The notes under the pieces are model-generated. The model was not told the origin of the DNA, did not search any database, and saw only the letters and a list, made by a program, of their open reading frames with translations. From NCBI GenBank assembly GCA_965153455.1, contig OZ234498.1, forward strand, positions 12,462,001-12,526,000: a DNA stretch of 64,000 nt, read 5' to 3'. Shown here piece after piece: positions 38,201-51,700 of the stretch (its first letter is position 1; every line of letters begins with the position of its first letter). The translations under genes were made by a program, and so were the position numbers. Origin of the DNA: Sphagnum compactum. Lineage: Eukaryota; Bryophyta; Sphagnopsida; Sphagnales.

Positions 38201-39551
38201 CTGCTTGGTAACAAATGAAGTTGCATTAAAGACCCCTCTGAAAGATAATGAGGCACAGATGCAGTCAAGTAAACATGCAGTTGGAAATTGCACAGGGCAA
38301 GGGATGTTGAGGGACTGCATCTGGAAAGGGATACTAGTTGTCACAACAAGTTTGACCCACTCATCACAAATGGAAGGTCAAGTAGTACAACCAGCAGTTT
38401 TTGCCTTCAGAGGTTGAAATTCAAAACTTTAACATGTTGGAACTTGGAATTATGAACTTGGCAGGTGCTAGGAGTGGCACCAGGAAACTGTTTGGTAGTG
38501 GAAGACAGTGTAATTGGATTGCAGGTGGATCACATATCCATTGTTCATGTTATGATTTTTTGTTACACTAATTTTAGTTTTGCTGGACCTAACTCACTGG
38601 TTACCCTCAACGTGTTATGTTGCAGTTGTCTCTGCAATCTCTTAGACATTACAGCAGGAACTTAGTTACGGAATGAGCCAGTGATTACTGCGAGCACCAT
38701 GACCTGGGGAGTTTATTAGGACATCAAGGCATGGGAGCATGATATCAAGATGCACATTGCTTTAGGGGTCTTTTGGTCCAGTAATTTTTGTTTTATTCAG
38801 AGTCTTTGTTCTTTACATGTGATGCAATGTGGAGTTTTTCTAGAAAAATTCAAAATTCAGATATTTATTCTACTCTAATGGTAGATTTTTGCTTCAGGCT
38901 GCATGTGGGGCAGGCATGTCTTGCATAATCTCCTACACATCTTCCACAAGCAAACAGGTACAGCTATCCACCTGCCACCATCACATTTGGCTGTATATTA
39001 CTGATATGTCCCGTGTTTTAAAACTTCATGTGAATTTCAGTACTGGAATTCTTCTGTTTCATGAATGAATCACTTTACTGAAGACATGACTTGTGTTTGT
39101 CCAGGATTTTGGAGCTGCTAAAGCAGTTTATCCTGACTTGGGGTCTGTCAGGTAATAAGTAGCCTCCCATGCCTGGAATGCTTATCAATGATTAGTGTTT
39201 TGATCTTCCAGAAGGGTTGTGTTTCTTCTTAGTTTCAATCATGGATGATGGGCCAGCTGTTCATGGTTATGCAGTAAACATTGGTTCTTGTCATTGTTAT
39301 GACTTGCAACTCTTCAGCCAGTTCATTGAAGTTGGATTTTGAATCATCAATAGGATGGTTGATGTCAATGGCAGTCTTTCACTGGTGTTGTCTTGCTCCA
39401 TAGCCCCAGACTGGTGACTTTGTAGCACCTGATTGGTCAATTCTACATTCCTGATTCATTGATGACCATCCTCTTTCATGTTTTTGTATATGACGTCAGT
39501 TCATAATCCTGCCTAGTGTGCAGGACTGCAAGGTTTGCTGCAAGGAGTTGA
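35209..39551 (+). CDS. HAD-superfamily hydrolase, chloroplast type (At4g39970-like)
   Basis: A CbbY-like HAD hydrolase, probably a plastid sugar-phosphate phosphatase; the substrate is not shown by the sequence. Exons: 35209-35735, 36301-36394, 36923-36967, 37238-37288, 37603-37677, 37811-37844, 38131-38186, 38465-38524, 38898-38957, 39105-39151, and a last exon from 39524. All have GT-AG borders and phases fit through exon 10. Residues 1-110 are Ser/Arg-rich, like a transit peptide. Catalytic motifs: FDCDGVILES (Asp 119, Asp 121), VCSAATKSS (Ser 247), KKKPDPSIY (Lys 281-283) and VVEDSVIGLQ (Glu 307, Asp 308). RWYFNKNGWPTST and VEPRPGV match At4g39970 from memory. Oddity: the plain last splice stops at 39551 after RTARFAARS, while another frame of the same exon reads GLQGLLQGVDAVVVKPS to 39576 and looks more family-like. 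Confidence 0.9.
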
Positions 39552-39576
39552 TGCTGTAGTTGTAAAACCCTCATGA

Positions 39577-42118
39577 GGGGTGTATGGGTGGGGATGATGT
39601 GGCTATGATGCAGCATACGTGACTTAGTGGAGCTTGTTGAAGGAATGCCAGCCACTTTTTGACCACATCATGTGCCTCAAAGCAAACTGCATAAAACCTG
39701 TGTCCAGGGTAAGGACCAATCAGATTGTCTTGATGAAATTTTTGTTTCCAATACTCACTATTTAACATCCTGGAGTTCTATTCCATATTTTGGTGAACCT
39801 TCTTTTGAGCTCTGTGAGTTTGGAAGCTTTTGTATGAATGGATCATACTTTTGGGACACTTCCTAATTGTGTATTATATCAGTTTCAGCCCTGCAACTGA
39901 CATTTTCAACTTAGCCAAGCCAACACAGTTCAACTTGCAGTTTCAATCCTATAATCAATAGAAGAGGTTGCAACTTTCAAAATGTCTAGGGATTACTATG
40001 GTCCTTGCACATAAGATCTATTTCAAACTTTCAGGCCTATTGCACAATGCCCTCAAGTATAATAGCCCAGATTCTATTGAGCCCTATTTTTGCATGTGGA
40101 GACTCTTGAAACACATGCCTGGGCACATCATGCTATCCTAAAACTAGCTTAAGAGGTTTTGACATAATGTATTATGCTTGCAGGTTCAGCAACTTTTTCA
40201 GGTTCATATGTATGGCAATACTGACTAAGGCACAAAACATCCCTTACCCTTGTTTTTATGTCTTTAAATCAATGATTTCAGCAGCATAGGAATTGGAGTG
40301 CTAACATACCTAGAAGCGAAGGTAGAAACATGATACTATCATGCAAAATTGGAAACTATTACTGTTTTTTTTTGGCAAAATCACTTCTTGACCTATAAAC
40401 TGAGAAACCAAAAAGATTGATCACAAGTGCAACATGCAAACAACAAAAGCCACAGTGATGGGTTGTTTGCAGATCCATAGACGGAAAAAAAAAGTTGCAG
40501 GCTTGACAGTAGTGTGCTCAATTTGATTTTACAAAGAAAAGAGTTACATTGCAACACCATTTACAGCAAACACAAAAATGAATGGCATCACCAAAACAGA
40601 AGTTTGGTGCAAAAAAGCCTCAATTTTTGGGAATGGGATTTGTTGTGTTATGGCAGAGAAACAAATGGAAGCAAACTTACCAGCTTTACAAGCAGCCCAA
40701 AATATGATGTATTCCTACAATTATGAGCACTGACATTAGCTTGTCTTGCACTGATTGTTAACATATCCCATGTAATCTGAGAGTGAATCTAGAAAGCACA
40801 ATCATTAAGTCTTCACAGTATGACAAAATCTACAACTGTAGCCACCAGCTACCCAAAAAAAAAAATGTAACACCAGCATTTTGTAAGCTGCATGTAGAGA
40901 CAAAGAAGACTTATTCCTGAGTATTCTCACATAAAAAGAAACAATTTGATACTGAACGAAATTTGAGTTGCAAATCAACCTGGGTTTTTGATTGCCAGTT
41001 GTATAAGAGACTAGGGTGGAAAGAACTTGCAAACTCCCCAGAACAGCTCCAATGTCCTAGAAAGTGATAGTGTGAAATGGGAAGCATATGCATAAGTCCC
41101 CACCATCTTCAGATAACCACTTCAAGGAATGCCTACAACAGCAGCTTTGAAGTATGGTGATTGGGCAAAGGCAATTCTCACCTGAACCTTCACTGTCAGG
41201 TTTGAGCTGCTTGTTGAGTGACTTGACCAACTTCAACGGCCTCATGCTGCAAGCCATATCCAAACTATTCTGCTAACATCAGCTCCAAACTTCATGTCTA
41301 ACACATTGATATCCTTTGCACCCTAATCTCTACATGCTCTACTGCTAGTTATTTGAAAGATATAAAATCTCAAAGAACATCTCCAAAGAAACTCTCTTTT
41401 TTAACATCTGCACAAGAAATTGATCCCTGAGGCAAGTAATATTCAAAGTCAAGTCTTCTGACATGGTTGCATGAATATCATAAAAACCACAGACTCTGCG
41501 ACAGTCCAGTCAATTGCTACTGCTTGATCACCAAAGAGCAATGACATCAGGTATCAGAATACTGTCTATAACCACAAACAGTGGATTTGCAGATCATTTG
41601 GGGTAGTTCTTCCATTTAACTGATGGAATTAACCATACTGAGATTTGCAGCATTACATTGACATAGCTTTTGCACAGATTGTCCCAACAGGAACACACTT
41701 TGTGATCATTTCACGAAATCATATATATCCCTCCATCCCAACAAAAAGGATTGAATAAATGAAAAGAGAGCTTGACATGCACCCTCAAAGTGTGTTGTCC
41801 AAACCTAGCTTCTCATACATGATGGCTCTACTCACATCTCAGAACATAATGGACTTCACTATGAAGACCATAATAAAAGCTGTCTCAGAAGACAACAAAC
41901 TTCACTATGAAGACCATAATAAAAGCTTCAGATGTCTGATAGCATACTTTACAAGTGATACACATAATTTACACTATACCTACCTTATAATTTACCTCCA
42001 AGAAGAGCACTTTCACGCCATTTACATAAACAGTCGTGACAACAACACCTGATCACTAATATCCCAAATGCTCTTTTCATGTGCTCTGCACTGGTGGACT
42101 CCTCATGGAGTTGCGATG
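39577..42118. other. Spacer between convergent HAD and DnaJ genes
   Basis: About 2.5 kb of mixed composition, probably including both 3' UTRs. A 46-bp tandem duplication lies at 41853-41927 (CTTCACTATGAAGACCATAA twice). No recognised exon; open frames are short and lack family resemblance. Confidence 0.5.
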
Positions 42119-43073
42119 CTATGAGGATGACTGGTGCTGCTGCTCCTGCATTTTTCTGCGCATTCGTGCACCCCATGAATCAGAATCTGCATCCCTTGTC
42201 ACATTCCGATACTGTAGTCCTGATAATTGGCCCTCCCATTGTCTTTTCCAGTGAACACCATCCTGTAATCCGCACACCCCATACATAAAAACAAATCAGT
42301 TTACATATAACACATAAGGGGTGCCATAAGTAGTATCTAAATGAAGAAACCATACAGTCTTGAACCAAAATTGCACCACTGGATTTTCACAGCACAATCT
42401 CAGTCCATTTCACAAACCAGCCACCAGTCACCCACAAAAAAAAAATCTTTTTTTTAGGGTTATTCACATGGCAGCTTGAGAATGCAACGAGTGCAGCAAT
42501 GTGGTGAAACTTGGTACATACCATATCATTAAGATTCCAGAGCTTCCTGGAGCTAAAATTCAATATCTGAGCATCATACATAGCTCTCCTCCTCGGATCG
42601 GAGAGCGTTTCATAAGCTTCTTGGACTTCAATGAACCTCTTTGTATTCTCCTCCAGTTCCTCAGGTGGACACACATCTGGATGATACCGCCGTGCCATTT
42701 GCCTGTAAGCCGTCTTGATATCAGGAAGAGCCACATCTTTAGCAAGTCCTAAAACCTCATAGAACGTCTGCGTGTCTGATAACATAGTTGCCTCAGTTGT
42801 CAAGCAGCGATGTGCTGCTGCTCCTCCTCCTGCTGGACGCCCGTTCTTCTGCGGTCTTCTATTCGACGTACAAAGGTTCCATCCTTCCTTCAACTTGCTA
42901 TTTTCCAATGTGAAACCAGCCAGAGATGACGACTGAAATCTCACCCTGCCATAATTGCAAGCGCAGCAGCCATGGACGCCGCCGCCGCAAGGAGCACGAC
43001 AATAAGGTTCTCCTCCTAAACACCTGCTTGTTAGCACACTAACTGTCGACGACGATGCCTTGCAGGCAAACAT
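42119..43073 (-). CDS. J-domain protein, chloroplast DnaJ20-like
   Basis: A type III J protein that would stimulate Hsp70 ATPase, probably in plastids. Two minus-strand exons, 43073-42522 and 42262-42119, joined by a 259-bp GT-AG intron in phase 0, give 231 aa. Residues 1-102 form a basic, Ser/Cys-rich leader consistent with a transit peptide. The J domain spans about 103-167 (TFYEVLGLAKDVALPDIK) with HPD at 131-133 and QEAYETLSDPRRRAMYD. Exon 2 encodes WKRQWEGQLSGLQ and SWGARMRRKM, matching the conserved C-terminal tail of Arabidopsis DnaJ20 as I remember it; this confirms the splice. There is no zinc-finger or substrate-binding domain. The start is the first ATG of the open frame. The gene converges with the HAD gene. 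Confidence 0.92.
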
Positions 43074-44050
43074 CCCTGCATATAGAAAATAATGCTACAA
43101 AGATTGCAATCGCATTTGTCGATGATGAAAGAACGAGTTCAAGCTATGCTTTACAGGGGATTATGCTGTACTATGAGGAGAGCTTTACGGAAATGGCGGT
43201 CAATTGACTGCCAATAATTCTTTCACATCCGTGAAACAGATTTCAAACCGAGACATGGCTGATGATACTAGCAAGGACATGAACTGATGCGTTTGTGACA
43301 CCAAGGAAGAGAGAATCAAACAGGGAAATAGTACTATTACAAGCAAGAACCGTAACGGACGACCGACCAAGAAGAGAACAACACCAATATACTACTAACA
43401 AGAAACATATTAACAAACAAAAAATACAACAAAAAACTAGCTTCAATAATGTAGATCCATCCACAAGCAAGAGCTGTGGAACTACACAGTTACATGGATT
43501 AGCAAGCGTAGGTAAATTGGCATTCAAAACTCTCACAAAGTTTGCGGACAGTTTTCTGGATCCGAGGAATGTTGTTCTGGATGTTTTTTTTCTGAATGTT
43601 TTTTCTTCTGAAACAACAGCAACAAAAGAAAAACCGATGCCGCGAGCTTGCAAACCGAGAGAGAAGAGAGAGAGAGAGAGGGAGAGGCTAAAGTTTCATG
43701 AGCTTCGACTGCTTGTTTAGTCGCTCAAACATTGATCGTCTTCAGCCTTGTAACTGAAGTTCTTTTATGCAACAACCCGTCATCCGGCGATGGAGGAGTA
43801 GGAGGAGCAAACCCTTCCGACGGGGAAAAACCGCAACAAAAACGGTTTTGCGTCAAAAACAAAACCAGAAAACGCGCTTTCAGACAAAGCGAAGCAACCG
43901 TGGTTGAAGACAAGAGACGGGAACGGCCGCAGATTATTAACTCTAGAAGAAGGCCTTTATGGATGAAGAAGATGGATACAAACCCCAGACACACACAAAC
44001 ACACATATTCACTAAATGGATGAAGATGGATGTTGTATGTGTATGAATGA
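43074..44050. promoter_or_regulatory. Upstream region of the DnaJ-like gene
   Basis: A moderately GC-rich 1-kb stretch with GAGA runs (43660-43685). Open frames occur on both strands (for example 43295-43720 and 43732-44046, +) but I cannot tie them to a family. Most likely promoter and 5' UTR of the minus-strand J-protein gene. Confidence 0.4.
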
Positions 44051-47000
44051 TTTTTAATTTTGGTGAGAATGTTTTTCATCTTGATGGGTTTTTTTTTTCA
44101 AAGAACAAAAAAAACATGAAAAAGAATGATGTTTAAAATAATAAAAAGATTGTTCGCCATTTTTCGAATAATTCATTTATTCTAAAATAGCCAGATTTTG
44201 ACCTAGGTACTGCTACGACCTAGGTACCTAATCAGATATATATAGCCAGAATTTTGGCAAAAAGTCTACATACAGTCCATCAAAATACTTGTGTCTCCAT
44301 TTTTTCCCTTAGAATTTTTCAAGTCCATCCAAACTTGTTTCCATTTATGGCTACAATTTTCTTTTGGGGGATGGAGGGGTGTGTGGTGGGGAGGTTAGGT
44401 ATGTACTTTTTTTTTTTTAAAAAAAATTGAAGAAAAACACACTAATGTGTACGTGTGTGTGTTTCAAAGGAAGATGTCAAATTCCCTTGTCTAAGAAACA
44501 AACAACAACAAAATAAAATCTCTTTGGATGGTCCGTTAGAGCCTTCCACAACCATTAATTAGTCTTCCCCAAAAGAATTCTCAAGTGGGGCCAATTTAAG
44601 CACAAATTGGAACCACACCATCTCTATATGTTAAATGTTAAGGAAGGTAGTTTGTTTGTTTGTCATGTTCGACATCTCTCAAACCGTTACACTCGTACCT
44701 TTGCACTCGGAAAGCTCTAAAGCAATACGGGTGCAATTGAGGTGATTTCATAATGTTTACACTTATGGTGCAAAAGTTATTAAATATTGAATAATAAATA
44801 TTGTCATTGTAAATTCAAGAAGATAAAAAAGGATTTTTATTTATTTATTTTTGCTAGTGAAAGTGAGGCACAATAACACTTGGTTTTTGTTGGAAAGCCC
44901 TCAAAGAGTTGGGGTTTAAAGGAGGGGAATTTTATTTTATTTTTAAAACCTTAGTAAGTAAGGTGTGTGAGAGATATTGAATTTTGAGTAATTTTTTTTG
45001 TCATTGAAATTTGAATGAATTTACACAATTCAATTTTTTTGGGTGAAAATTGGTTTCCAAACTTAGGTTGAATAAAGGTGTGCCTCATTTTCCCATTTTC
45101 AAATTTCATCAATTGGGCCGACGACAACACAAGCCAACACTAGTTGTGATTCCGAAGTGAATGTACCAAATGGTGCTTGTGACGTCCATGTTGTAAGGAA
45201 GGAAGGAAGGGGGGGGCTCTCGCACTATCATCACACACAAGTCATGTGGTACCAACGCACACCACCCACAAGTGATCATCGAGCGATCGAGTATGCCAAG
45301 TTTATAGCAAGTTATTCATTCAAAGAGAAATAGATTTTATTGGCTTTGCCAAAAGGGAGGAGACTTCACATCGGTGTAGGAATTCGAGAATTGGTATAAT
45401 TTCTTTTTGCTTCAACTCACAACCTAAGACGGGTGGGTGGGCGGTTCACTCTTTATATTTTCTAAATACCCTCATTATTGTTCAGAGGATATGATTTTCC
45501 CACCAAATTATAAACAGTAAAAATGTCAATATTTTTTATTTAAATTTATGAATATATTAAAATTTAGACAATTGTCAAAAAAGTATTGCATAGGTTCTTC
45601 AACAAGTTGTGTTATACACAATGGCCTTGCCAATAATTTAATATCAACAATTGATGTTGTATGATAAATTGGTCATAGCTAGCGAAAAAAATTAAAAATT
45701 TTCTTTTTTTAATGTACATTATGTTGTTGAAATAGAAAAGTTGTCATGATTTTTTTTAATTTCTAAAAATCACGTTGGTTATGAGAAAGCTAAAAGGGAT
45801 CTCATATTAAATGATGGCATGTTTTAGGAACTTATTTAAACATTTGAAAAGTTGTTAGGAAACCAAAACCAATAGAGGGAAATGTTCCAACATTTCAAAT
45901 TTTTTTTGTAAATCTAATAATTTTTTTCTCAGAGAATATTTGATCAAATGTTTCCTTTTCATATTTATTTTTCACATTTTTGAAAATTTTCAAACCCAAA
46001 ATAAATAAATAAATAAATAAATAAACAAACTAGTCATGACATGTGTATTTGAAAGTTTTCAATCACATTGTCACTACGTTTTGAAAGAATTACATGAATT
46101 TTTATATATGATGGGTGCCATAACTATTTTGAAAAAAACAAATTCATATTTTAAAACATTGTGTGTTAAGGATTGGTGATAAAGTCACTTGAGGGACTGG
46201 GTGCACATTTGAGGAGGTGGCAGAGAAAACAAAATTGTCAAAAGATGAATGTGAATTTTTTTACAACCAAAAAATTATTAGGATGAATCATCTAACCGAG
46301 TTTCTAGGGGGCAAAATCCCTTGAAGCTACTACTATACTCTATTAAGCTACTGTCCGTAGCTACTGTCCGTCCGGATTAAGGGGAAGCTACTTTCTTCCT
46401 TTACTATATGTAATAATAATGATTCTCAACACAATATCCCAGGCTTGTAAGTCAGGGCCAATAAACAGCTCAAGCTTATGTGACCAAAAAGCTTGTGGAG
46501 AAAAGCTGAATTTTTCTTCCACGAAAGGGGATACGTGTTTCATTTTTTAAAACATCTTTTATTTTTTTATTATATTATTTCCCCCATGATACCTGTCAAG
46601 TATCGCGGGAAAAAATGAAATTTTTTAAAATTATTAATTTTTTGTCCATGCTTTCCGTTGGGCGACACCTCCTCAATCGTGGTGTTGTTGTTTCCCGCTC
46701 CTCAACAACCTCAACCTAGGATGAGGCAATAGCTGAGTTTGGCCCCCACATTTGGGAATGTCCCCCCCCCCCGTGCCCATGGTCTTTACCCATTGTATAT
46801 AGTAAGCACAAAGGCAAAACTTATCTCATGAACCTAAACATACTCGTGTATTTGGAGATAGGCTTACAAAGTGCAAAAACTCACCATGGGGGGGCATTTT
46901 GCTTTCCAAAATGTTTGCATCATATTTTTTTCCCCGTGACACCTAAACGGTACCCTTAAGTATCACCAGAAAAAAAAATTTAAATAAAAACCTTAGTTCA

Positions 47001-47749
47001 ATTTTACACCATGTAAAAAATCCCTTTAGCTTCTCCTTGGAGGGCGCCCCTATTCTAAGTAAAGTCCGCCCCCAAGAGAGCTTTACATTACACATAGATC
47101 ACACACAAGTCATAGGAGAGAGAGAGGGTTCTTACACCTATTCCTTGAGAGTGGGAGGGATCTTACACCTATAAGTAGGCATAATTTACCCTAGGGCTTT
47201 ACCCTACACATAAAAGGGCAGAGCCACGAGCTGCTTGTCTGGTCCACACAACTAACTATTGATTCCACTTGATCTTCTCCCCCCCCCCTCCCAATACGCA
47301 AAGGATGGGGCCATCCACATGGCACAATTTCATTGCTTGTGTAGATACACATGGCTGGATTAGGTCAAAAGTGGATTAGGTCAAAAAATCAGAACCAATG
47401 TGAACACACAAAACCTTGGTCCAAAAATATAAAAATGACCTAACCTTCTACTTTTTCCTCACCCTTTTTTTATGAACAAAAGCAAGCTTCACAAGCACAC
47501 AATCTGTTGCAAGGAGAGTGGTTAAAATTGCATGGACATTATGGGTCTCTCAAACTCACACTTTTTTTGGAAGAAAAGCTTGGGAAAGATAGACAATCTA
47601 GACTCCCCTCCTAGTAGCCATAATAGCCTTTTTTTTAATTAAATTAAATTCTTTTGCGACAATTTTGCCAAAAAAGCGAAACTTGAAATTCAAAATTCAG
47701 AAAATAATCAAGTGATTAGAATTTAACCTCCGACTTTTAAAGGAAATGT
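44051..47749. other. AT-rich intergenic DNA, no gene seen
   Basis: Contains GGTATC-type motifs near 46587 and 46935, a dispersed motif at 46381-46415, homopolymers and (AAAT)n-like stretches near 46000. No exon or transposase motif recognised. Confidence 0.6.
46381..46415 (+). repeat. Short dispersed motif, copy B (pair with 10275-10308)
   Basis: GGGGAAGCT followed by TTCCTTTACTATATGTAAT, as near 10275. Preceded by repeated CTACTGTCCG. Confidence 0.6.
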
Positions 47750-48665
47750 AAACTTGGTCTTTGTAAGAACCTCTTTGAGATGGAGGACATGACGACCTTA
47801 GCAATATTTGACTTTCTTATAAGAACATCTTTGATCGTTGATGAGGAGGAGAATTCCACTAGAGGTAAGCTCGGACTTTCTAAAGAACGTTTTTTGATCA
47901 TGGATGAAGAGTAGAATTCCACTAGAGGTAAGCTTGGACTTTCTAAAGAACGTTTTTGATCATGGATGAAGAGGAGAATTCCATTAGTTGTAATCTCGGA
48001 CTTTCTAAGAATGTCTTTGATCATGGATGAAGAGGCGAATTACATAAGATGTATTTGTGGACTTTCTAAGAATGTCTTTGATCGTGGATGAAGAGGAGAA
48101 TTCCATTAGATGTAATCGTGGGGGGCTTTCTAAGAATGTCTTTGATCATGGATGAAGAGGAGAATTCCATTAGATGTAATTGTGGACTTTCTAAGAATGT
48201 CTTTGATCATGGATGAAGAGGAGAATTCCATTAAATGTAATCGTGGGGGGCTTTCTAAGAATGTCTTTGATCATGGATGAAGAGGATAATTCCATTAGAT
48301 GTAATTGTGGACTTTCTAAGAATGTCTTTGATCATGGATGAAGAGGAGAATTCCATAAAATGTATATTGTGGACTTTTTAGGAATGTCTTTGATCATGGA
48401 TGAAGAGGCGAATTCCATTAGATGTAATTGTGGACTTTCTAAGAATGTCATTGATCATGGATGAAGAGGCGAATTCCATTAGATGTAATTGTGGACTTTC
48501 TAAGAATGTCTTTGATCATGGATGAAGATGAGAATTCCATTAGATGTAATTGCGGACTTTGTAAGAACATCTTTGAGGTGAAGATGTGAGGACTTTTAAC
48601 AATACTTGACTTTCTAAGAACATCTTTTGGTGAGGACTTGAGACTCAGGATGAGAATTCCATTAG
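47750..48665 (+). repeat. About 61-bp minisatellite, roughly 12-14 copies
   Basis: Repeats of GGACTTTCTAAGAATGTCTT, TGATCATGGATGAAGAG and GAATTCCATTAGATGTAAT at about 59-70-bp spacing. Central copies are very similar; edge copies (near 47770, 48570 and 48620) are degenerate. Minus-strand frames through it, with Lys/Ser/Leu-rich repeats, reflect the array. Confidence 0.95.
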
Positions 48666-48769
48666 ACGTAACCTCGGGTTGTGTTCCGTGCTTGTATTTT
48701 ATGGACCTAAATGAGTCAAGGGGATTGGATATGTATATATATATATATATATTTACACATACATACATG

Positions 48770-51700
48770 CATAAAGTTTACTAGATTCCAGTTTTACTGA
48801 TGCCCTAGAGGATGAGAAATCTGGGTCCCATTTGACTTATGTGATAAGTACACCAAACATTGGGTACTGGGCCCTGAAACTGGGGACAAAATGAGAAGTA
48901 AGGATGAGAACAGAACAAGGGATCAAACTGATTTTCAAACTTAAAATGCTCCTCAAGAGAGTTTCTTTAAAAATGGGAGTTGTCAACCACAAAGGAAGGT
49001 AAGGCCCGCTTTACACTAGGAGTCAAGGCCAAGGTTAAACTCAAATCAAACATTCCTATTGGTGCAATCACTGAAATCAGCCCCAAAGGCTTTATGTTAA
49101 GAATCAAGGCTTGAAGAAGAAAATAATTTTTTAAATCTATCACGTTATGGCCCTCACTTGGGCTCAAGGTTTTTCTTTTTAAAAAGAAAAAAAGGATATA
49201 TTCGTGTAAATGTAGAACACAAAACATGTAAGTGTAAAAAGAAATACATTTATATGATTTTACACGACCATGTAAAATAATGTAATGTAAAATAAATATA
49301 TTTATATGGTTTTATAGGGCTAGATAAAACAATGTAAAAAATGTGATTTCTACTTGGGGAAGGGGGGGGGGGGGGGGGGGGATTTCATAAATTTTTGATG
49401 ATAGGTCAACAAATGGCTATTGTAAAAAAAAAAAAGCGTTGCAACATTTGTGCTTTGGGATGCACCACAACTAATTTAATTAATTAATATGAACCACAAT
49501 AAGTGCCAAAAATCATGATGAACAAAAGTTAGAAATAAAAGTTTTATTCAAGCAATGACATGGGGCAAAATGTGCATTCAAGACATTTTTGGAATAGCAC
49601 CACCTTAATCCCATACTGGTAGAAAATACTAATGTTTGGGGGTATCAAAGCATTGGGATTTTCTATGAAGGGCCAATCAAAATGGCCCATTCCAAATAAA
49701 ATAAAATAAAAGTTTGAGATGCACTTGCAACTAACAAATATGGATTTGCAAGAAGACATCATCATTAAGGGTATATAATATATACAGTTACACACCTCAA
49801 AACATTTACACAAGGCTATGTAAATGTATTTGACAAATTATACATAACAATAGTATGTGTGTAAGTGTAAAAAGTTTGAATGTGTAAATGTAAATGATTT
49901 ACACTTACACATGATTTACATGCCCTATATACAACACAAAATCGGTATGCATTTTGGTATGTAAAACTAAAACCAACTAGGTAATATCATTTTATGAAAA
50001 ACCGAAAACATATTCAAGTTCATTGTTTGTTTGCACCAATGGTGCCATTGCCTTTACCCATATGTATCCAAAATTTTCCTATTTTGAGATAATGTTATCC
50101 ATATATCACATGTGAATTCTTTTTTGTGCTTCTAGGAATGTATATGTTAAGTTTTGTAATTTGATTTTCAAAATTAAGGTTTTGTGTTAATAAATTAAAT
50201 GATTAATCCCTCCCATTTTCTTTTAACATTTTTTTGTCTTGTGTTAAATGACTATTGTTTTAATGATTTTTATAAATGTGTCACCATTTAATGTGAAATT
50301 TGTTATAAGATGTCCATCATTTGGCTTTGATATAAAATTGAAAAACAAATGATTACCTTGGACCCATGTTGATAACCAACCATATTCTTAATAAACAACC
50401 AACATTGTTTCAAATCTTAATGTGAATATTCAATATCTCAATGCATACCTCATACCAACTTGTTAACATGTAGAAATCTTTAAACTAAATAGTTTCATAA
50501 GCCTCCTAATGACTATTAGTTACTTATAATAGATTTACCATCCCTTACCCAAGGGGTGAAGCTAGTGGGATTAGGTAGCTCAAGTTAGTGAGTGGTTGGG
50601 GGTAATTTACCAATAATTTAGAAGATTTTTTAAAAAGGATTAGGATAAGGGTCCTATTTTTTAAGGGTCAATGTGAGCCTTGTGTGTGGAATGTGAAGAA
50701 GGGGGATAAAGGAAGGAGGAGGAGGAAAAGGAAACGCATTAAAGATTTTTGAGGGATGTAGAAGACTTATTTGGAGTGTGGAAGAGAGGAATGGAGAAAG
50801 AATTATGTACTTTGTGTGTGATTTTAATGAAAGATGGTTGAAGGGTTCAAGTTTCATATGTTGCTTTGATGTTCTATTAAGTGTGGAAGGTAGAGTTGTT
50901 TTAGTGATAAAAGTAGGATGTTTCTTTTAGTTAATATCCTTACATTTTTTTTAGGACAAATAGTAAAAGGGTTGACTCCTAAGTAGTCCCGAGAGTCCTA
51001 AGCCATTGATTACCATAAAAAAGTAACAGCCAGTGCATGGTGTTGGAAATCAGGGGGTACGACAGTGGGTTGCAGATGAAAGGGCCATAGAAGAAGGATG
51101 TCGAAGGCTATAAGTCACAAACAAAGCCATTAAAAAACTTGCAAGCATGGAGAAGGGAGGGACAATAATGTTAAAAAGGTATACAGACCCCTAGGTAATA
51201 TTCGGGGGAGGTTGAAAGCACTATAAACCCCTTGAGAGTAATTACTATCAGGTTATCCTTCTTTTTCATCTTGCATTTTCTTTGTTTTACCCTCTATTCC
51301 TTGGATTATAAATTTGATATAAAGGTAAGTCTGGTCTTAAACAACAGACCCTTACTTTCCCCATTTCCATTTGTATGACCTCTTATTTACTACTTGAATA
51401 GGTGTAGTAAAATAAGAAAATGAAGGTAGTTTTTTACGTGAAGTAATAAGGTGTCAACCTTGTCCCCTGATCTTACCCCCTAGAGGAGGGGTAATGATTA
51501 AGGGCCACAATTTCATCCAATAACACAATTGATATGAGGTTATTGTCTATTCACATTCATAAGGGGACCACCTCCCACCTCCCAACCCCCCAAACATGTA
51601 GGTTTTTATATAAATCTACTTAATATGTCAATTTCAAAAGGATTTGAATACACATGTTCATACCCAATATCCAAATTGAAAAAAATTTAATATTAATACC

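Noticed and set aside
43295-44046. Plus-strand frames of 141 and 104 codons upstream of the DnaJ gene
   Set aside because: No recognised family; they lie in the likely promoter and leader of the minus-strand gene and contain GA-rich simple sequence.
47737-48768. Minus-strand repeat-protein frames (KRSLESPSLPLVEF-like)
   Set aside because: Created by the 61-bp array, whose period is not a multiple of three, and interrupted by stops and indels.
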